DNA of 64,000 nucleotides. Source: Mycolicibacterium fortuitum subsp. fortuitum (lineage in GTDB: Bacteria; Actinomycetota; Actinomycetes; Mycobacteriales; Mycobacteriaceae). Made by a program: the position numbers and the translations under genes. The stretch is from positions 744,001 to 808,000 of the forward strand of contig NZ_AP025518.1 of assembly GCF_022179545.1 (NCBI RefSeq). Reading direction: 5' to 3'. The notes under the pieces were generated by a model. The model saw only the letters and a list, made by a program, of their open reading frames with translations. It did no database searches and was not told where the DNA came from. Shown one piece after another: positions 33,711 to 44,426 of the stretch (position 1 is its first letter; the number at the start of each line of letters is the position of its first letter).

Positions 33711-35032
33711 GGGCGGCTTCCCGCTTCGATTCCGATGGCCCGCAGCGGTTCGCGCGGGGTGCCCGCAGGGACCCAGTCGAACGGAACGGCCTGTGAGCGG
33801 TACACCAGCGCGGTGCGGGTGAGTCGGTCGACGCCGGGCACCCTGGTCTGCTTGACCTCGGGCTCACCGGCCACCCCATAGCCCTGAAAGGGGCTGTGGT
33901 ACTCCCACACCACGTCGCCGTCGGGGGTGACCTGGAAAAGCCGTCCCTGCATCCCTTCGGTGATCAAGGTGTTGCCGTTGGGCAGACGTTGCGCATTGCT
34001 GACGAACGAACTGAAGAAGGTCCACGACGGCAGGCCGGAATCTTCTGCGGTGTACTGCCACACGATCTCCGCCGTGGCGGGGTCGATCTCGAGCACGCGG
34101 GACCCGGCGTAGATTCCGAGCGGAGCAGCCGGATATCCGGCACCGCCCTGGTTGTCGAACACCAGGATGTGGCCCTCGCCGGGAAGGCCGGGGGCGATCA
34201 TGTGCGGGTTGTGCTGGCCGGACGTCTGGTCGACAGGTCGCGGCACCTTGTGCACATTGATGCGCTGATGCTGGGCGCCGAACTCGGCGTCGTAGTAGGG
34301 CCCCAGTTTCCAGGCGATTCCACCCGAGGCCTTGTCGATCAACGCGATGATGTTGGCCTTGCGGAAGCTGATCAGGATGTTGTCTGGGTGGAACACCGAA
34401 TCGGAATCCTCGACGTGCCACCGGTTTGGGCCGAGACTCTTGGCGCTGTTCATCTCCAGATAGCCCCACGGATCGTCAGGATCACGAGCGACAGCCTGTC
34501 GCAAGGCTTTCCAGCCGGCTTCGGAGAACCCGAACTCGTCGAGATGGTCGCCGGCCAGCCACTGCCAGACGATCTGACCGTCGGGCGTCACCTCGTAGAG
34601 TCCCTGATCGCCGACGGTGTGGTCGCCGAGGCCGGGTACGACACGGGGAACGGTCGTCAGGATTAGGCGGTTGCCATTGGGCAGCAGCTCCCAATCGTGG
34701 TTCTGCCGTGCGGCACCTCCGGGTGCCTGCGCACCCCACTCCCACACTCTGTCACCGTTCCAGTCGAGTTGACCGATGGTGCCGTTGGCGTAGATACCGC
34801 CGCGGGCATCGTCACTGTCGGACAGTTGCACTCCGATGTCGCCGATACGTCCGCCGTTGAGCTCGGGATCCAGGATGCGCGGCGGCACACCGGCATACGG
34901 CCATTCGTGCACGATCGTTCCGTTGAGGTCGATCAGGCGGGTGGTGCCGTCCGCTCCGGTGAACAGGACATAGCTGTCGTAGGTGAGTTCAGGGTCGAGG
35001 TAGCTGACTCCGGAGAGTCGTACGAATGCCAT
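33707..35032 (-). CDS. Arylsulfotransferase-like (ASST) protein
   Basis: The 441-residue product is a beta-propeller of the ASST family. Repeated blades read NHDWELLPNGNRLILT, YEVTPDGQIVWQW, VLEIDPATAEIVWQY and AQRLPNGNTLITEG, the usual HxxxxLPNGNxL and DGxxVWxW patterns. No signal peptide is present, so it is probably cytoplasmic, unlike the periplasmic enterobacterial enzymes. First in an operon with a sulfonate-type ABC transporter, it could move sulfate between aryl compounds after import. It is divergent from a LacI regulator. Confidence 0.78.
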   Translation of the reverse strand: MAFVRLSGVSYLDPELTYDSYVLFTGADGTTRLIDLNGTIVHEWPYAGVPPRILDPELNGGRIGDIGVQLSDSDDARGGIYANGTIGQLDWNGDRVWEWGAQAPGGAARQNHDWELLPNGNRLILTTVPRVVPGLGDHTVGDQGLYEVTPDGQIVWQWLAGDHLDEFGFSEAGWKALRQAVARDPDDPWGYLEMNSAKSLGPNRWHVEDSDSVFHPDNILISFRKANIIALIDKASGGIAWKLGPYYDAEFGAQHQRINVHKVPRPVDQTSGQHNPHMIAPGLPGEGHILVFDNQGGAGYPAAPLGIYAGSRVLEIDPATAEIVWQYTAEDSGLPSWTFFSSFVSNAQRLPNGNTLITEGMQGRLFQVTPDGDVVWEYHSPFQGYGVAGEPEVKQTRVPGVDRLTRTALVYRSQAVPFDWVPAGTPREPLRAIGIEAGSRP

Positions 35033-35084
35033 GTCAGCTACTCCACCAACGTCGGGTTACAACCACGGGTCCTCCTCGTTACGG

Positions 35085-35100
35085 TTCTAATCGATTAGCG
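35085..35100. promoter_or_regulatory. Putative LacI-family operator
   Basis: CTAATCGATTAG (35087-35098) is a perfect 12-bp palindrome with the central CG pair typical of LacI/PurR operators. It lies in the 106- to 157-bp gap between the arylsulfotransferase start (35032) and the LacI-type gene, so it could control both directions. Confidence 0.6.
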
Positions 35101-35189
35101 TAGGCAGGCGAATCCTGGGTGTAACCGTCACAATCGAGGTGATTCAAACTCTTTCGAGTGGTCGTCGACGAGCGGAGGCTCCAGCCGTT

Positions 35190-36215
35190 GTGAGTGGTAA
35201 ACGTCCTACCCTGGCCGATGTGGCCAACCGCGCCGGCACCTCGACGGCAGTGGTGAGCTATGTGCTCAACAATGGGCCACGACCAGTATCAGATCTGTTG
35301 CGGGCCAAGGTGATGAGTGCGCTCGACGATCTGGATTACCGGCCCGATGGTCGTGCCCGCGCGTTGCGCCGCCCTCGGCGTTGGCGTCAGATCGGATTGC
35401 TCGTTCCCGATCTCACGCTGCCCCTGTTCGGAGAATTCGTTGGCCGCATCGAAGTGGAGGCACGGGCGCGCGATCACCTGACCCTGATCGGCAACACCGG
35501 ATACGACCCCGAGCGCGAGCTCGAGTTCGCCACCGCATTCGCCGAGGTCGGTGTCGACGGGCTGCTGGTGGTCGGTGCGGCCAACGCCCCGCAGACGGCG
35601 AATCTCTGCCGGCGCGAACGTATTCCGGTGGTCTGGATGCACAACATCCGCGGTGCGGTCGAGGCCGACATCATCGGCGTGGATCACGTCAGCGCAGGTG
35701 AACTCATCGCCCGGCATCTACGCGACGTCCACAACTGTCGTGACGTCGCCTTCGTCGGCGGTGTCACCGCGGCCGATGTCCGGCACGGTGACCGGGAGAC
35801 GGTGCAGCAGCGATTGGAGGGCGTCGCCGCCGTCGTCGGTCAAGATCTTCCGATCATCCGCACGGATCTGACCCCGTCGGGTGCCTACGGTGCGGTCAGC
35901 GCGATTCTGCGCGAGGGCGGGCCGCCGTCGCGTGCCCTCGTGGTCGGGACATACGGGCAGACCGCCGCGACGATTCGTGCGGTGGCCGATGCAGGCCTGC
36001 GAATACCCGACGACGTCCGGATCGTCGGATTCGACGGCGCTGCGACCGACTACGGACGGCTACGGCTCACCACCGTGCAACAACCCGTCGATGTGCTGGC
36101 CCGCGCGGCGCTGGGCCGGCTGCTCGGCGAAAACCCGTCTACCCACGGTCAATTCGTGCCGACCCTGCGGGTCGGGGAGACCTGCGGTTGCGTGGTTTCC
36201 ACGCCGCCGGGCTGA
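35190..36215 (+). CDS. LacI-family transcriptional regulator
   Basis: The 341-residue product starts with the LacI HTH and hinge helix (RPTLADVANRAGTSTAVVSY and LLRAKVMSALDDLDYRPD), followed by a periplasmic-binding-like effector domain. The GTG at 35190 puts the HTH close to the start, as usual; the frame is open to a GTG at 35139, whose extra residues have no family support. Divergent orientation and the palindrome upstream suggest control of the sulfotransferase-ABC operon in response to its substrate. Confidence 0.82.
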   Translation: MSGKRPTLADVANRAGTSTAVVSYVLNNGPRPVSDLLRAKVMSALDDLDYRPDGRARALRRPRRWRQIGLLVPDLTLPLFGEFVGRIEVEARARDHLTLIGNTGYDPERELEFATAFAEVGVDGLLVVGAANAPQTANLCRRERIPVVWMHNIRGAVEADIIGVDHVSAGELIARHLRDVHNCRDVAFVGGVTAADVRHGDRETVQQRLEGVAAVVGQDLPIIRTDLTPSGAYGAVSAILREGGPPSRALVVGTYGQTAATIRAVADAGLRIPDDVRIVGFDGAATDYGRLRLTTVQQPVDVLARAALGRLLGENPSTHGQFVPTLRVGETCGCVVSTPPG

Positions 36216-36222
36216 GCTCCGC

Positions 36223-37536
36223 CTAGTGGTGCAGCACCGTCCGCACCAGGTCCGGCAGCGCGTTGACGGACTCGGGCTCGTGACCGAAGTGCTCGATCAC
36301 CTGTACCTGGATCTCACCGACGATGCCGCCCAGAACAGCACCGACCGCGATCATGGTCGGCTCGTCATCCTTGAACACCGGGCGCAGGATCGACTCGTAT
36401 TCCTCATTGGTGAGCTGACCCATCTTGTCGATGATGGTCTTCTCCAAGTCGAGGGCGCCCATTGCGTAATCCTGCGCGTCGACCAATGTGGTGGGCAGCC
36501 GCTCGAGCACCATCTGAACCAGGTTGTCCTTGAAGGCGTTGTACCGCTGCGTGCCGACTGCGAATTTGACCAGCGGGGTGGCGATTCCGGTCTGCGCGTC
36601 GATGGCCGCTTCGACCTCCTTGCCGACGAGTGAGAACAATTTGTCGGCACCGGGACCACGCAGTACGCCGTCGAACAGGATCTCCGGGGAGAACAGGTCC
36701 TCGGCCAGGATCCGGGCGTAATCCTTGGTGATGATGTCGCGCTGAGCGTGCAGCAATCCCTGGAAGGGGATGAAACCGAGGTACTTCTTGGGGTGGACCG
36801 GCCGGAACAGCATGTTGAGCGCGATGTAATCGCTGATGAACCCGACCCCGAAGCCGAATGCGGGCATGATCCACGGGTTCTGGAACAGCGCCCATGCCAC
36901 CACCTGCACGAGCCCGATACCCAGCCCGAAGTAGATGCCGCTGCGCCGGACGAACGCCATGGCGTTGTCGCCGAGCCCGCGCATCAGCTTGTTCAGCTTG
37001 TCCTTGTTGCGGACGAGCGTCGTGACGGCCAGGTACTGGATGTCGACGAAGCGGTTGAGGTCCGCCCGCATCTCGTTGAGCATCTTCTCCACGACCTTGG
37101 GGGTCTGGTCGTGGATACGGGCCTGAATCGCGTTGCGCGCGGCGTCGGGCAGCGAGTCCCACAGCCCTGGTCGGATCTGCTCGGCGATATCGCGGGAGAT
37201 CTCGTCGACCACCTGGGTCAGCGGCTCACGCAGCGCGTTGACGGCCTCCTTGGCGTCGACCCGTTCGAGTAGTTCCTCCGGCTTGAGCAGGTTCTGGGTC
37301 AGCAACTCGATGGTCTTGGAGCCCACCTTGCCCGCCCGCCGGGGCACGATGCCCTGCCAGCCGAACGGCCCGATGCCCTTGAACTCCATCGGCCGGTAGA
37401 TCATCTCCAGCGCGACGATCTTGGTGCTCCACCCGACGAATGCCGCCACGAACGGCATGGACAGGTAGATCAGCCAGTTGACACTGAAATCGGCCTTGAT
37501 CTCCTGCCACGTCTGGACCGCGAGAACCGTCGTCAC
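36223..37536 (-). CDS. DUF445-family membrane protein
   Basis: The product, 437 residues from a GTG at 37536, has an N-terminal membrane helix (WLIYLSMPFVAAFVGWSTKIVALEMIYRP, read in two parts) and a second membrane region near 220-265. The MIYRPMEFKGIGPFGWQGIVP segment is the DUF445 hallmark. It also contains long amphipathic helices. The GTG overlaps the stop of the upstream Abi-alpha-like gene (GTGA), so the pair is translationally coupled. The molecular role of DUF445 is not established. Confidence 0.8.
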   Translation of the reverse strand: MTTVLAVQTWQEIKADFSVNWLIYLSMPFVAAFVGWSTKIVALEMIYRPMEFKGIGPFGWQGIVPRRAGKVGSKTIELLTQNLLKPEELLERVDAKEAVNALREPLTQVVDEISRDIAEQIRPGLWDSLPDAARNAIQARIHDQTPKVVEKMLNEMRADLNRFVDIQYLAVTTLVRNKDKLNKLMRGLGDNAMAFVRRSGIYFGLGIGLVQVVAWALFQNPWIMPAFGFGVGFISDYIALNMLFRPVHPKKYLGFIPFQGLLHAQRDIITKDYARILAEDLFSPEILFDGVLRGPGADKLFSLVGKEVEAAIDAQTGIATPLVKFAVGTQRYNAFKDNLVQMVLERLPTTLVDAQDYAMGALDLEKTIIDKMGQLTNEEYESILRPVFKDDEPTMIAVGAVLGGIVGEIQVQVIEHFGHEPESVNALPDLVRTVLHH

Positions 37537-38363
37537 GAACCGTTCCGTTGCACCGCGGACTCCCACAAACCGCGCCCCAGACCCGACAGGGAAAGGGTCA
37601 ATTTCTCCACCCGTGCGGCCAGCGGCCCCCGGGATCCGCTCTTGATCGCCTGCAACACCATGGGCTCCGCCAGGAGCACCTCGTACTCAGCCTTCTGCGA
37701 AGGGTCCTCGGGGCCCGTCTCGACCAGACCGAGCGACAACAGATGCCCCACGTACTGAGGGACCATGGCCGGCAAAGCCACATTGGCGGTGCGGCCGATC
37801 AGACAGGCGTTCTCGAGCACCGCTTGACCAGGTGTGCGGGACCGGGTCCAGGCGTGGATGTTCACCAGCGGTGAAGCGTCGCCTTCGGAGAGCGCGCCGA
37901 GAATACGTGCTTCATCGGCCACCAGCTGGTCCAGCAGGCGGTGATAGAGCTCGACCTGGCTACCCGCGGTGCTCTGATCCAAGGCCCGGTCCAGCAGGCG
38001 GTCCATCTTGGTGTTGAGCGATTCGGGTGTCGGCTCCTCCGGCGTGGCGATGGTCACCGGGCGAGGCGCCGCCGAATCGATGGCTTCCAGCCGGTTCTTC
38101 ACCAGGGTGGCCAGTTGCTCTTCACCCCAGGCGGCCAGCTTCATGCTCGTCTTGGCAGCGTCGAGAGCCCGATCAGCGATGCCGAACGGGTCGTACCGCT
38201 TCGGCAGCAGGGGGCGCTCTGTACGAGGGGTGCGAATCGCGATGGCGATCTCCCCGACGGGTGTGGCGAACCTGAATGCCCGCCGCTGCATGTTCCTGCG
38301 GCGTGCAGGCGCGTCATCGGACGCTGTGGCGTCCTGACCCCTCTTCGACAGTTCCTCTGACAT
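37533..38363 (-). CDS. Abi-alpha (DUF4393)-like protein
   Basis: The 276-residue product, starting at MSEELSKRGQ, has no membrane helix. A helical core (ELYHRLLDQLVADEARILGALSEGDASPL, split in the middle) is followed by a winged-helix-like segment (QYVGHLLSLGLVETGPEDPSQ) and the ending AARVEKLTLSLSGLGRGLW. This order matches the DUF4393 family named after an abortive-infection protein. It is coupled to the DUF445 membrane protein. An antiviral role is not shown here. Confidence 0.55.
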   Translation of the reverse strand: MSEELSKRGQDATASDDAPARRRNMQRRAFRFATPVGEIAIAIRTPRTERPLLPKRYDPFGIADRALDAAKTSMKLAAWGEEQLATLVKNRLEAIDSAAPRPVTIATPEEPTPESLNTKMDRLLDRALDQSTAGSQVELYHRLLDQLVADEARILGALSEGDASPLVNIHAWTRSRTPGQAVLENACLIGRTANVALPAMVPQYVGHLLSLGLVETGPEDPSQKAEYEVLLAEPMVLQAIKSGSRGPLAARVEKLTLSLSGLGRGLWESAVQRNGS

Positions 38364-38470
38364 CGCTGATCGATTGCCTCCCCACCTACCGGGGTGTCCC
38401 CGGGCTGTGGGCACCGTACCTGGTCACCCGGTGCGGTGCCCAAGTCGCAGGTGGTGATGTGGTCGGTGAG

Positions 38471-39097
38471 CTAGGAGGGGGCGTCGGGGAGCAATCCGCG
38501 CAGGGCGGTCGCCGCCAGTTGCCTGGCGTGCTCCTCGGTCAGCGGATAGTGGCCCGTCATCCGGCGGAAGATCAGCGGACCGAACAGAATGTCGATCACA
38601 TCGTCGATCGCCGTGCCGGCGTCTGCCTCCCCCCTGTCCACGCCGCGCCGCCACAGCTCGGTGATGGCCGCACGTCGACCACTCAGGAAGTACTCGCGGA
38701 AATACGCTGCGCCCGTTGTGTCTTCGACACACGCGGCGAGCAGTTGGGCGAACACCTCCCCGCGCGCACTGGCATAGAACGCCGAGACCCGTACCACCTG
38801 TTCGGTGAGATCGGTTGCCGTGCTGCCGGTATCGGGTAGCGGAAGCGCCTCGGCCATCATGGTGCCGAACGCCTCGGCGGCGACGGCGGTCCGCGACGGC
38901 CAGTGTTTGTACAGAGTGGCCTTGCTGGCGCCCGATCGTGCGGCGATCGCGTCCATGGTGGCTGCCGGGAAGCCACCCTCGTCGAGAAGTTCGGCTGTCG
39001 CGACCAGGATGGCCTGGTGTATCCGGTCGCTGCGAGCGCCGGTGGGGCGGACGAACTCGCCCGCCCCACCGGCCGCCGTCTCAACCGGCCGCGACAT
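38471..39097 (-). CDS. TetR-family transcriptional regulator
   Basis: The 208-residue product starts at the ATG at 39097, placing the TetR HTH near residues 24-70 (LLDEGGFPAATMDAIAARSG and KATLYKHWPSR). The C-terminal domain is of the type that binds small hydrophobic ligands. Its start overlaps the stop of the SDR gene at 39081-39926, so the pair is one operon. The perfect inverted repeat upstream of that gene is the probable operator. Confidence 0.85.
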   Translation of the reverse strand: MSRPVETAAGGAGEFVRPTGARSDRIHQAILVATAELLDEGGFPAATMDAIAARSGASKATLYKHWPSRTAVAAEAFGTMMAEALPLPDTGSTATDLTEQVVRVSAFYASARGEVFAQLLAACVEDTTGAAYFREYFLSGRRAAITELWRRGVDRGEADAGTAIDDVIDILFGPLIFRRMTGHYPLTEEHARQLAATALRGLLPDAPS

Positions 39098-39926
39098 CGT
39101 CGAAATCCGTTGATTCCGAGACACTTCGCCACTGCGCCAGCTCGGCCTGGACGTGGGCGATCTTGCCCTCGACGGCCGCGATGGTGTCGTTGCCCAGCAG
39201 TAGGCGCAGCGGCGGCTGTGCGGATTCGACGACATCGATGATGGCCTTTGCTGCCTTGACCGGATCGCCGGGTTGGTCGTGATTCCGGTCGGCGGCGGCG
39301 AGGCGCATCTGCCCGGCAGGTCCGGCGGTGTAGTCGTCGATGACATTGCGCTGGGTCTGCAGGCTCGAGGAGTCGAGGAAGTCGGTGCGGAAATAGCCGG
39401 GCTCGACCACCATGACGTGCACGCCCAGCGGCTTCAGTTCGGCGTGCAGTGCCTCGGAGATCGCCTCGACGGCGAACTTGGTGGATGCGTAGACGCCCCA
39501 ACCGGGTGAGCCGACGAATCCGCCGACCGAGGAGATGTTCACGATGGTGCCCGACCGCTGCGCCCGCAGCACCGGGGTAACCGCGCGGGTGACGGTCAAC
39601 AGTCCGAAGACGTTGGTTTCGTAGACGGCCCGCACCTCGGCGTCGGTGGCCTCCTCGACAGCCCCGAGCAGCCCGCGTCCGGCGTTGTTGATCAGGACAT
39701 CGATGCGGCCGAAGCGGTCCACCGCCGCTTGTGCGGCCTTTTGTGCCTGCTCTTCGTTGGTGACGTCCAGGGCCACCGCGAGCACGTTGTCGCCCTCCCC
39801 GAGGGCGGCGGCGACGGCGGCCGCGTCGCGCGCGGTGGCGACGACCTGGTGCCCGCGCTCCAGTGCGTCGCGGGCGATCTGCAGTCCGAATCCGCGCGAT
39901 GCCCCGGTGATGAACCAAACGCTCAT
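39081..39926 (-). CDS. Short-chain dehydrogenase/reductase (SDR)
   Basis: The 281-residue product has TGASRGFG near residue 8, NNAGRG near 84, SSVGGF and the catalytic YASTK. It is of the oxidoreductase kind with an extended C-terminus (PVKAAKAIIDVVESAQPPLRLLLG). The ATG at 39926 was taken because the motif starts right after it; an in-frame start at 39938 is possible. It lies directly downstream of the operator-like palindrome at 39952 and is followed by an overlapping TetR gene. Confidence 0.85.
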   Translation of the reverse strand: MSVWFITGASRGFGLQIARDALERGHQVVATARDAAAVAAALGEGDNVLAVALDVTNEEQAQKAAQAAVDRFGRIDVLINNAGRGLLGAVEEATDAEVRAVYETNVFGLLTVTRAVTPVLRAQRSGTIVNISSVGGFVGSPGWGVYASTKFAVEAISEALHAELKPLGVHVMVVEPGYFRTDFLDSSSLQTQRNVIDDYTAGPAGQMRLAAADRNHDQPGDPVKAAKAIIDVVESAQPPLRLLLGNDTIAAVEGKIAHVQAELAQWRSVSESTDFDDVAAG

Positions 39927-39951
39927 GTCTTTGACCACCTGTTCTGGTAAT

Positions 39952-39979
39952 TAACTAAACTGTACGACCAGTTTAGTTA
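39952..39979. promoter_or_regulatory. Perfect 11-6-11 inverted repeat, TetR operator candidate
   Basis: TAACTAAACTG and CAGTTTAGTTA are exact reverse complements separated by TACGAC. The site lies 26 bp upstream of the SDR start in an AT-rich stretch that could hold the promoter. This fits autoregulation of the SDR-TetR operon. Confidence 0.75.
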
Positions 39980-40066
39980 TGTTGACGGTCGCTGCAACGG
40001 GACGGTGGTCGCAGATATTCCGGGGGTAGCATCCGTTACACAACTCAACACGTCGACGACGCATTG

Positions 40067-40245
40067 TGGGAGAACCTCCGGCCTTCGGAGGTGCCGTAGG
40101 TGCAAATCCTCTCCGGGAAACTCTCAGGCCCAAATACCGCAGTGCCGAGGCAACTCTGGAGAACTGCGTGCGTAATTGTGCGCGTACCGAAGGGGAACAG
40201 GCGCGACCCGCCGAAAACTCTCAGGTTTCAGGACAGAGCGGAGGG
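40067..40245 (+). promoter_or_regulatory. Tandem glycine riboswitch upstream of sdaA
   Basis: Two aptamers can be read. The first (about 40067-40142) has TGGGAGAACCT, a CCTTCGG hairpin tip, GGTGCAAATCCTCTCC and AACTCTCAGG. The second (about 40154-40245) has CTGGAGAAC, ACCGAAGGGGAAC, AACTCTCAGG and GGACAGAG. ACTCTCAGG and GGACAGAG are signatures of the glycine-binding core. A 7-bp hairpin (GCATCGC/GCGATGC, 40261-40280) lies between the second aptamer and the start codon and may be part of the expression platform. Glycine-induced expression of the downstream serine ammonia-lyase is inferred. Confidence 0.85.
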
Positions 40246-40328
40246 GTGTCACCGCACGATGCATCGCCTAGCTGCGATGCCGGGGATCGGAGTCATCTCA
40301 TGCCTCAGTACAGCGCCGGGTGCTAACC

Positions 40329-41714
40329 ATGGCGGTCAGCGTGTTCGACCTGTTCTCGGTGGGGATCGGTCCATCGAGTTCACACACCGTCGGCCCGATG
40401 CGGGCCGCGGGGATGTTCGTCGACGAACTCGTCGACCGCGATGCGCTTGATCGTGTCGCCGACGTCAGGGTGGACCTGTTCGGCTCGCTGGCGGCGACCG
40501 GTGCCGGGCACGGCACCATGCCGGCCATCCTGCTGGGCCTTGAGGGGTACCGGCCCGACACGATCGAGACCGACGTGATGGAACAGCGGCTGACGAGTAT
40601 GCGTGCCGAGGGCAAGATCCGGTTGGCCCACCGAACCACCGTCTCGCTCAACGAATCCGACATACACCTGCATCCCGGCCGCAGACTGGGCCGGCACCCG
40701 AACGCCATGACGATGGCGGCATTCTCATCCGGCGGTGACGTCATCTACCGCGAGACCTACTTCTCTGTCGGCGGCGGCTTCGTCGTCACCGAAACCGAGC
40801 CGGCCACGCGTTCAACGGCATCCGCCGACACCGGCGGCAGCTTTCATTCGGCCGCCGAGTTGCTCGCTCTCGCCGACCGTGACGGGCTGTCGGTGAGCCA
40901 GGTGATGATGCGCCAGGAATGTGCAGCCCGGAGTGAAGCCGAGGTGCGGGCGCAACTGCTGCACATCCGCGATGTCATGGTTGCGTGTCAGGCAAACGGG
41001 ATGGCCCGGGACGGCCATCTGCCGGGCAACTTGATGGTCCGCCGTCGTGCCCGGGATTGGTTCGTCCGGCTCGATTCCGAGGACCCAGAGCGTGATCCGG
41101 CCTTCGCCGAGGACTGGGTGAACCTCGTCGCGCTGGCGGTGAACGAGGAGAATGCATCGGGCGGCCGGATCGTGACCGCGCCGACCAACGGCGCTGCCGG
41201 GATCATCCCCGCGGTTTTGCACTACGCACTGCACTACACGCCGGCCGGACATGCGGATCCGGACGAGACGACCATCCGCTTCCTGCTCACCGCCGGTGCC
41301 ATCGGCTCGTTGTACAAGGAGCGTGCCTCGATCTCCGGCGCCGAGGTCGGCTGCCAGGGTGAGGTCGGCTCAGCGGCGTCCATGGCGGCCGGTGGGCTGG
41401 CCGAAATCCTGGGCGGTACGCCGCGGCAGGTCGAGAATGCCGCCGAGATCGCGATGGAGCACAGTCTCGGCCTGACATGCGACCCGATCGGTGGTCTGGT
41501 CCAGATCCCGTGCATCGAGCGCAACGCCATCTCGGCCGGCAAGGCGATCAACGCTGCTCGGATGGCACTTCGGGGTGACGGGACCCACCGCGTGAGCCTG
41601 GATCAGGTCATCGAGACGATGCGGGCCACCGGGCTGGACATGAGCGCCAAGTACAAGGAGACCTCCACGGGAGGGCTGGCGGTCAACGTCCCGGTCAACG
41701 TCGTCGAATGTTGA
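40329..41714 (+). CDS. sdaA: L-serine ammonia-lyase, single-chain Fe-S type
   Basis: The 461-residue product starts [20 protein letters not shown], the conserved L-serine dehydratase N-terminus, followed by [10 protein letters not shown]. Cys residues in a [13 protein letters not shown] segment and in [19 protein letters not shown] fit the [4Fe-4S] cluster that activates the substrate. The reaction gives pyruvate and ammonia from L-serine. Placing the gene behind a glycine riboswitch links serine removal to glycine supply, since glycine can be converted to serine by hydroxymethyltransferase. The ATG at 40329 lacks a strong ribosome-binding site. Confidence 0.9.
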   Translation: MAVSVFDLFSVGIGPSSSHTVGPMRAAGMFVDELVDRDALDRVADVRVDLFGSLAATGAGHGTMPAILLGLEGYRPDTIETDVMEQRLTSMRAEGKIRLAHRTTVSLNESDIHLHPGRRLGRHPNAMTMAAFSSGGDVIYRETYFSVGGGFVVTETEPATRSTASADTGGSFHSAAELLALADRDGLSVSQVMMRQECAARSEAEVRAQLLHIRDVMVACQANGMARDGHLPGNLMVRRRARDWFVRLDSEDPERDPAFAEDWVNLVALAVNEENASGGRIVTAPTNGAAGIIPAVLHYALHYTPAGHADPDETTIRFLLTAGAIGSLYKERASISGAEVGCQGEVGSAASMAAGGLAEILGGTPRQVENAAEIAMEHSLGLTCDPIGGLVQIPCIERNAISAGKAINAARMALRGDGTHRVSLDQVIETMRATGLDMSAKYKETSTGGLAVNVPVNVVEC

Positions 41715-41788
41715 GCCTGGTCTGGGAAAAATTCTCCGAAAACCGGGAACAAATCGCCCGAAACCCCCGTTGACCTCATCGACAACAA

Positions 41789-41809
41789 GTTGAGCGCTAC
41801 AGACTCAAG
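41789..41809. promoter_or_regulatory. HAIR operator 1 upstream of dnaK
   Basis: GTTGAGC, 7 bases, ACTCAAG match the HspR-associated inverted repeat (CTTGAGT-N7-ACTCAAG), the known binding site for HspR. It lies about 100 bp before the dnaK start and just upstream of a TTGACA hexamer (41816-41821). Confidence 0.85.
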
Positions 41810-41843
41810 TCTGGGTTGACAATCGACGCCCACCCGGAGCAAG

Positions 41844-41864
41844 CTTGAGCGCAGTCCGCTCAGA
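41844..41864. promoter_or_regulatory. HAIR operator 2 upstream of dnaK (weaker match)
   Basis: CTTGAGC, 7 bases, GCTCAGA form a second, imperfect HAIR site about 35 bp downstream of the first centre-to-centre distance plus one turn. Paired sites around the promoter suggest cooperative HspR repression of the operon. Confidence 0.65.
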
Positions 41865-41891
41865 CCCCTATATCTATCAGGAGGCAACACT

Positions 41892-43747
<1,856 letters not shown>

Positions 43748-43751
<4 letters not shown>

Positions 43752-44389
43752 CCGAGAACGATTCGCACGAGCCGGTGACAGTCACCGACAAACGGCGCAT
43801 CGATCCCGACACCGGTGAGGTTCGTGAGCAGGCGCCGGCCCCTGGTGGGCCGGCGTCCGCCGCCTCCGAAGCCGGTGCGCCGGCGAGCGATAGCGACGAG
43901 GTCGCCGAGCTCAAGGCCACGCTGCAGCGCGTGAAGGCCGAGTACGACAACTACCGCAAGCGGGCCCTGCGCGACCAGCAGGTCACCGCCGATCGGGCCA
44001 AGGCCGGTGTCATCACCCAGTTGTTGGGTGTGCTCGACGATCTGGACCGGGCCCGCAGCCACGGTGACCTGGAATCCGGCCCACTCAAGTCGGTCTCCGA
44101 CAAGCTCGTCGGTGCCCTTGAGGCCCAGGGGCTTTCCGGGTTCGGCGAGGAGGGTGACGAGTTCGACCCCTCACTGCACGAGGCCGTGCAGCACGAGGGA
44201 GAGGGCACCCATCCCGTTGTCGGGACCGTGATGCGCCGCGGCTACAAGATCGGTGATCAGGTGGTCAGGCACGCGCTTGTCGGTGTCGTCGACACCGTGC
44301 CCGACGCCGATGCCGGTACGGGTTCCACGTCGGGGGCAGCGGATAACGCTGACGCCGCCGGTGACCAGGCCGCAGAATCAGACAAATAG
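43748..44389 (+). CDS. grpE: Nucleotide exchange factor GrpE
   Basis: The 213-residue product starts at a GTG that overlaps the dnaK stop. A disordered head precedes a long coiled coil and the GrpE motif region ([48 protein letters not shown] and [16 protein letters not shown]). It releases ADP from DnaK. The next gene, dnaJ, starts 37 bp later behind an AAGGAGG site. Confidence 0.95.
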
Positions 44390-44426
44390 TCCAACCAACT
44401 AGAGAGAAGAGGTAAGGAGGTGGCGC

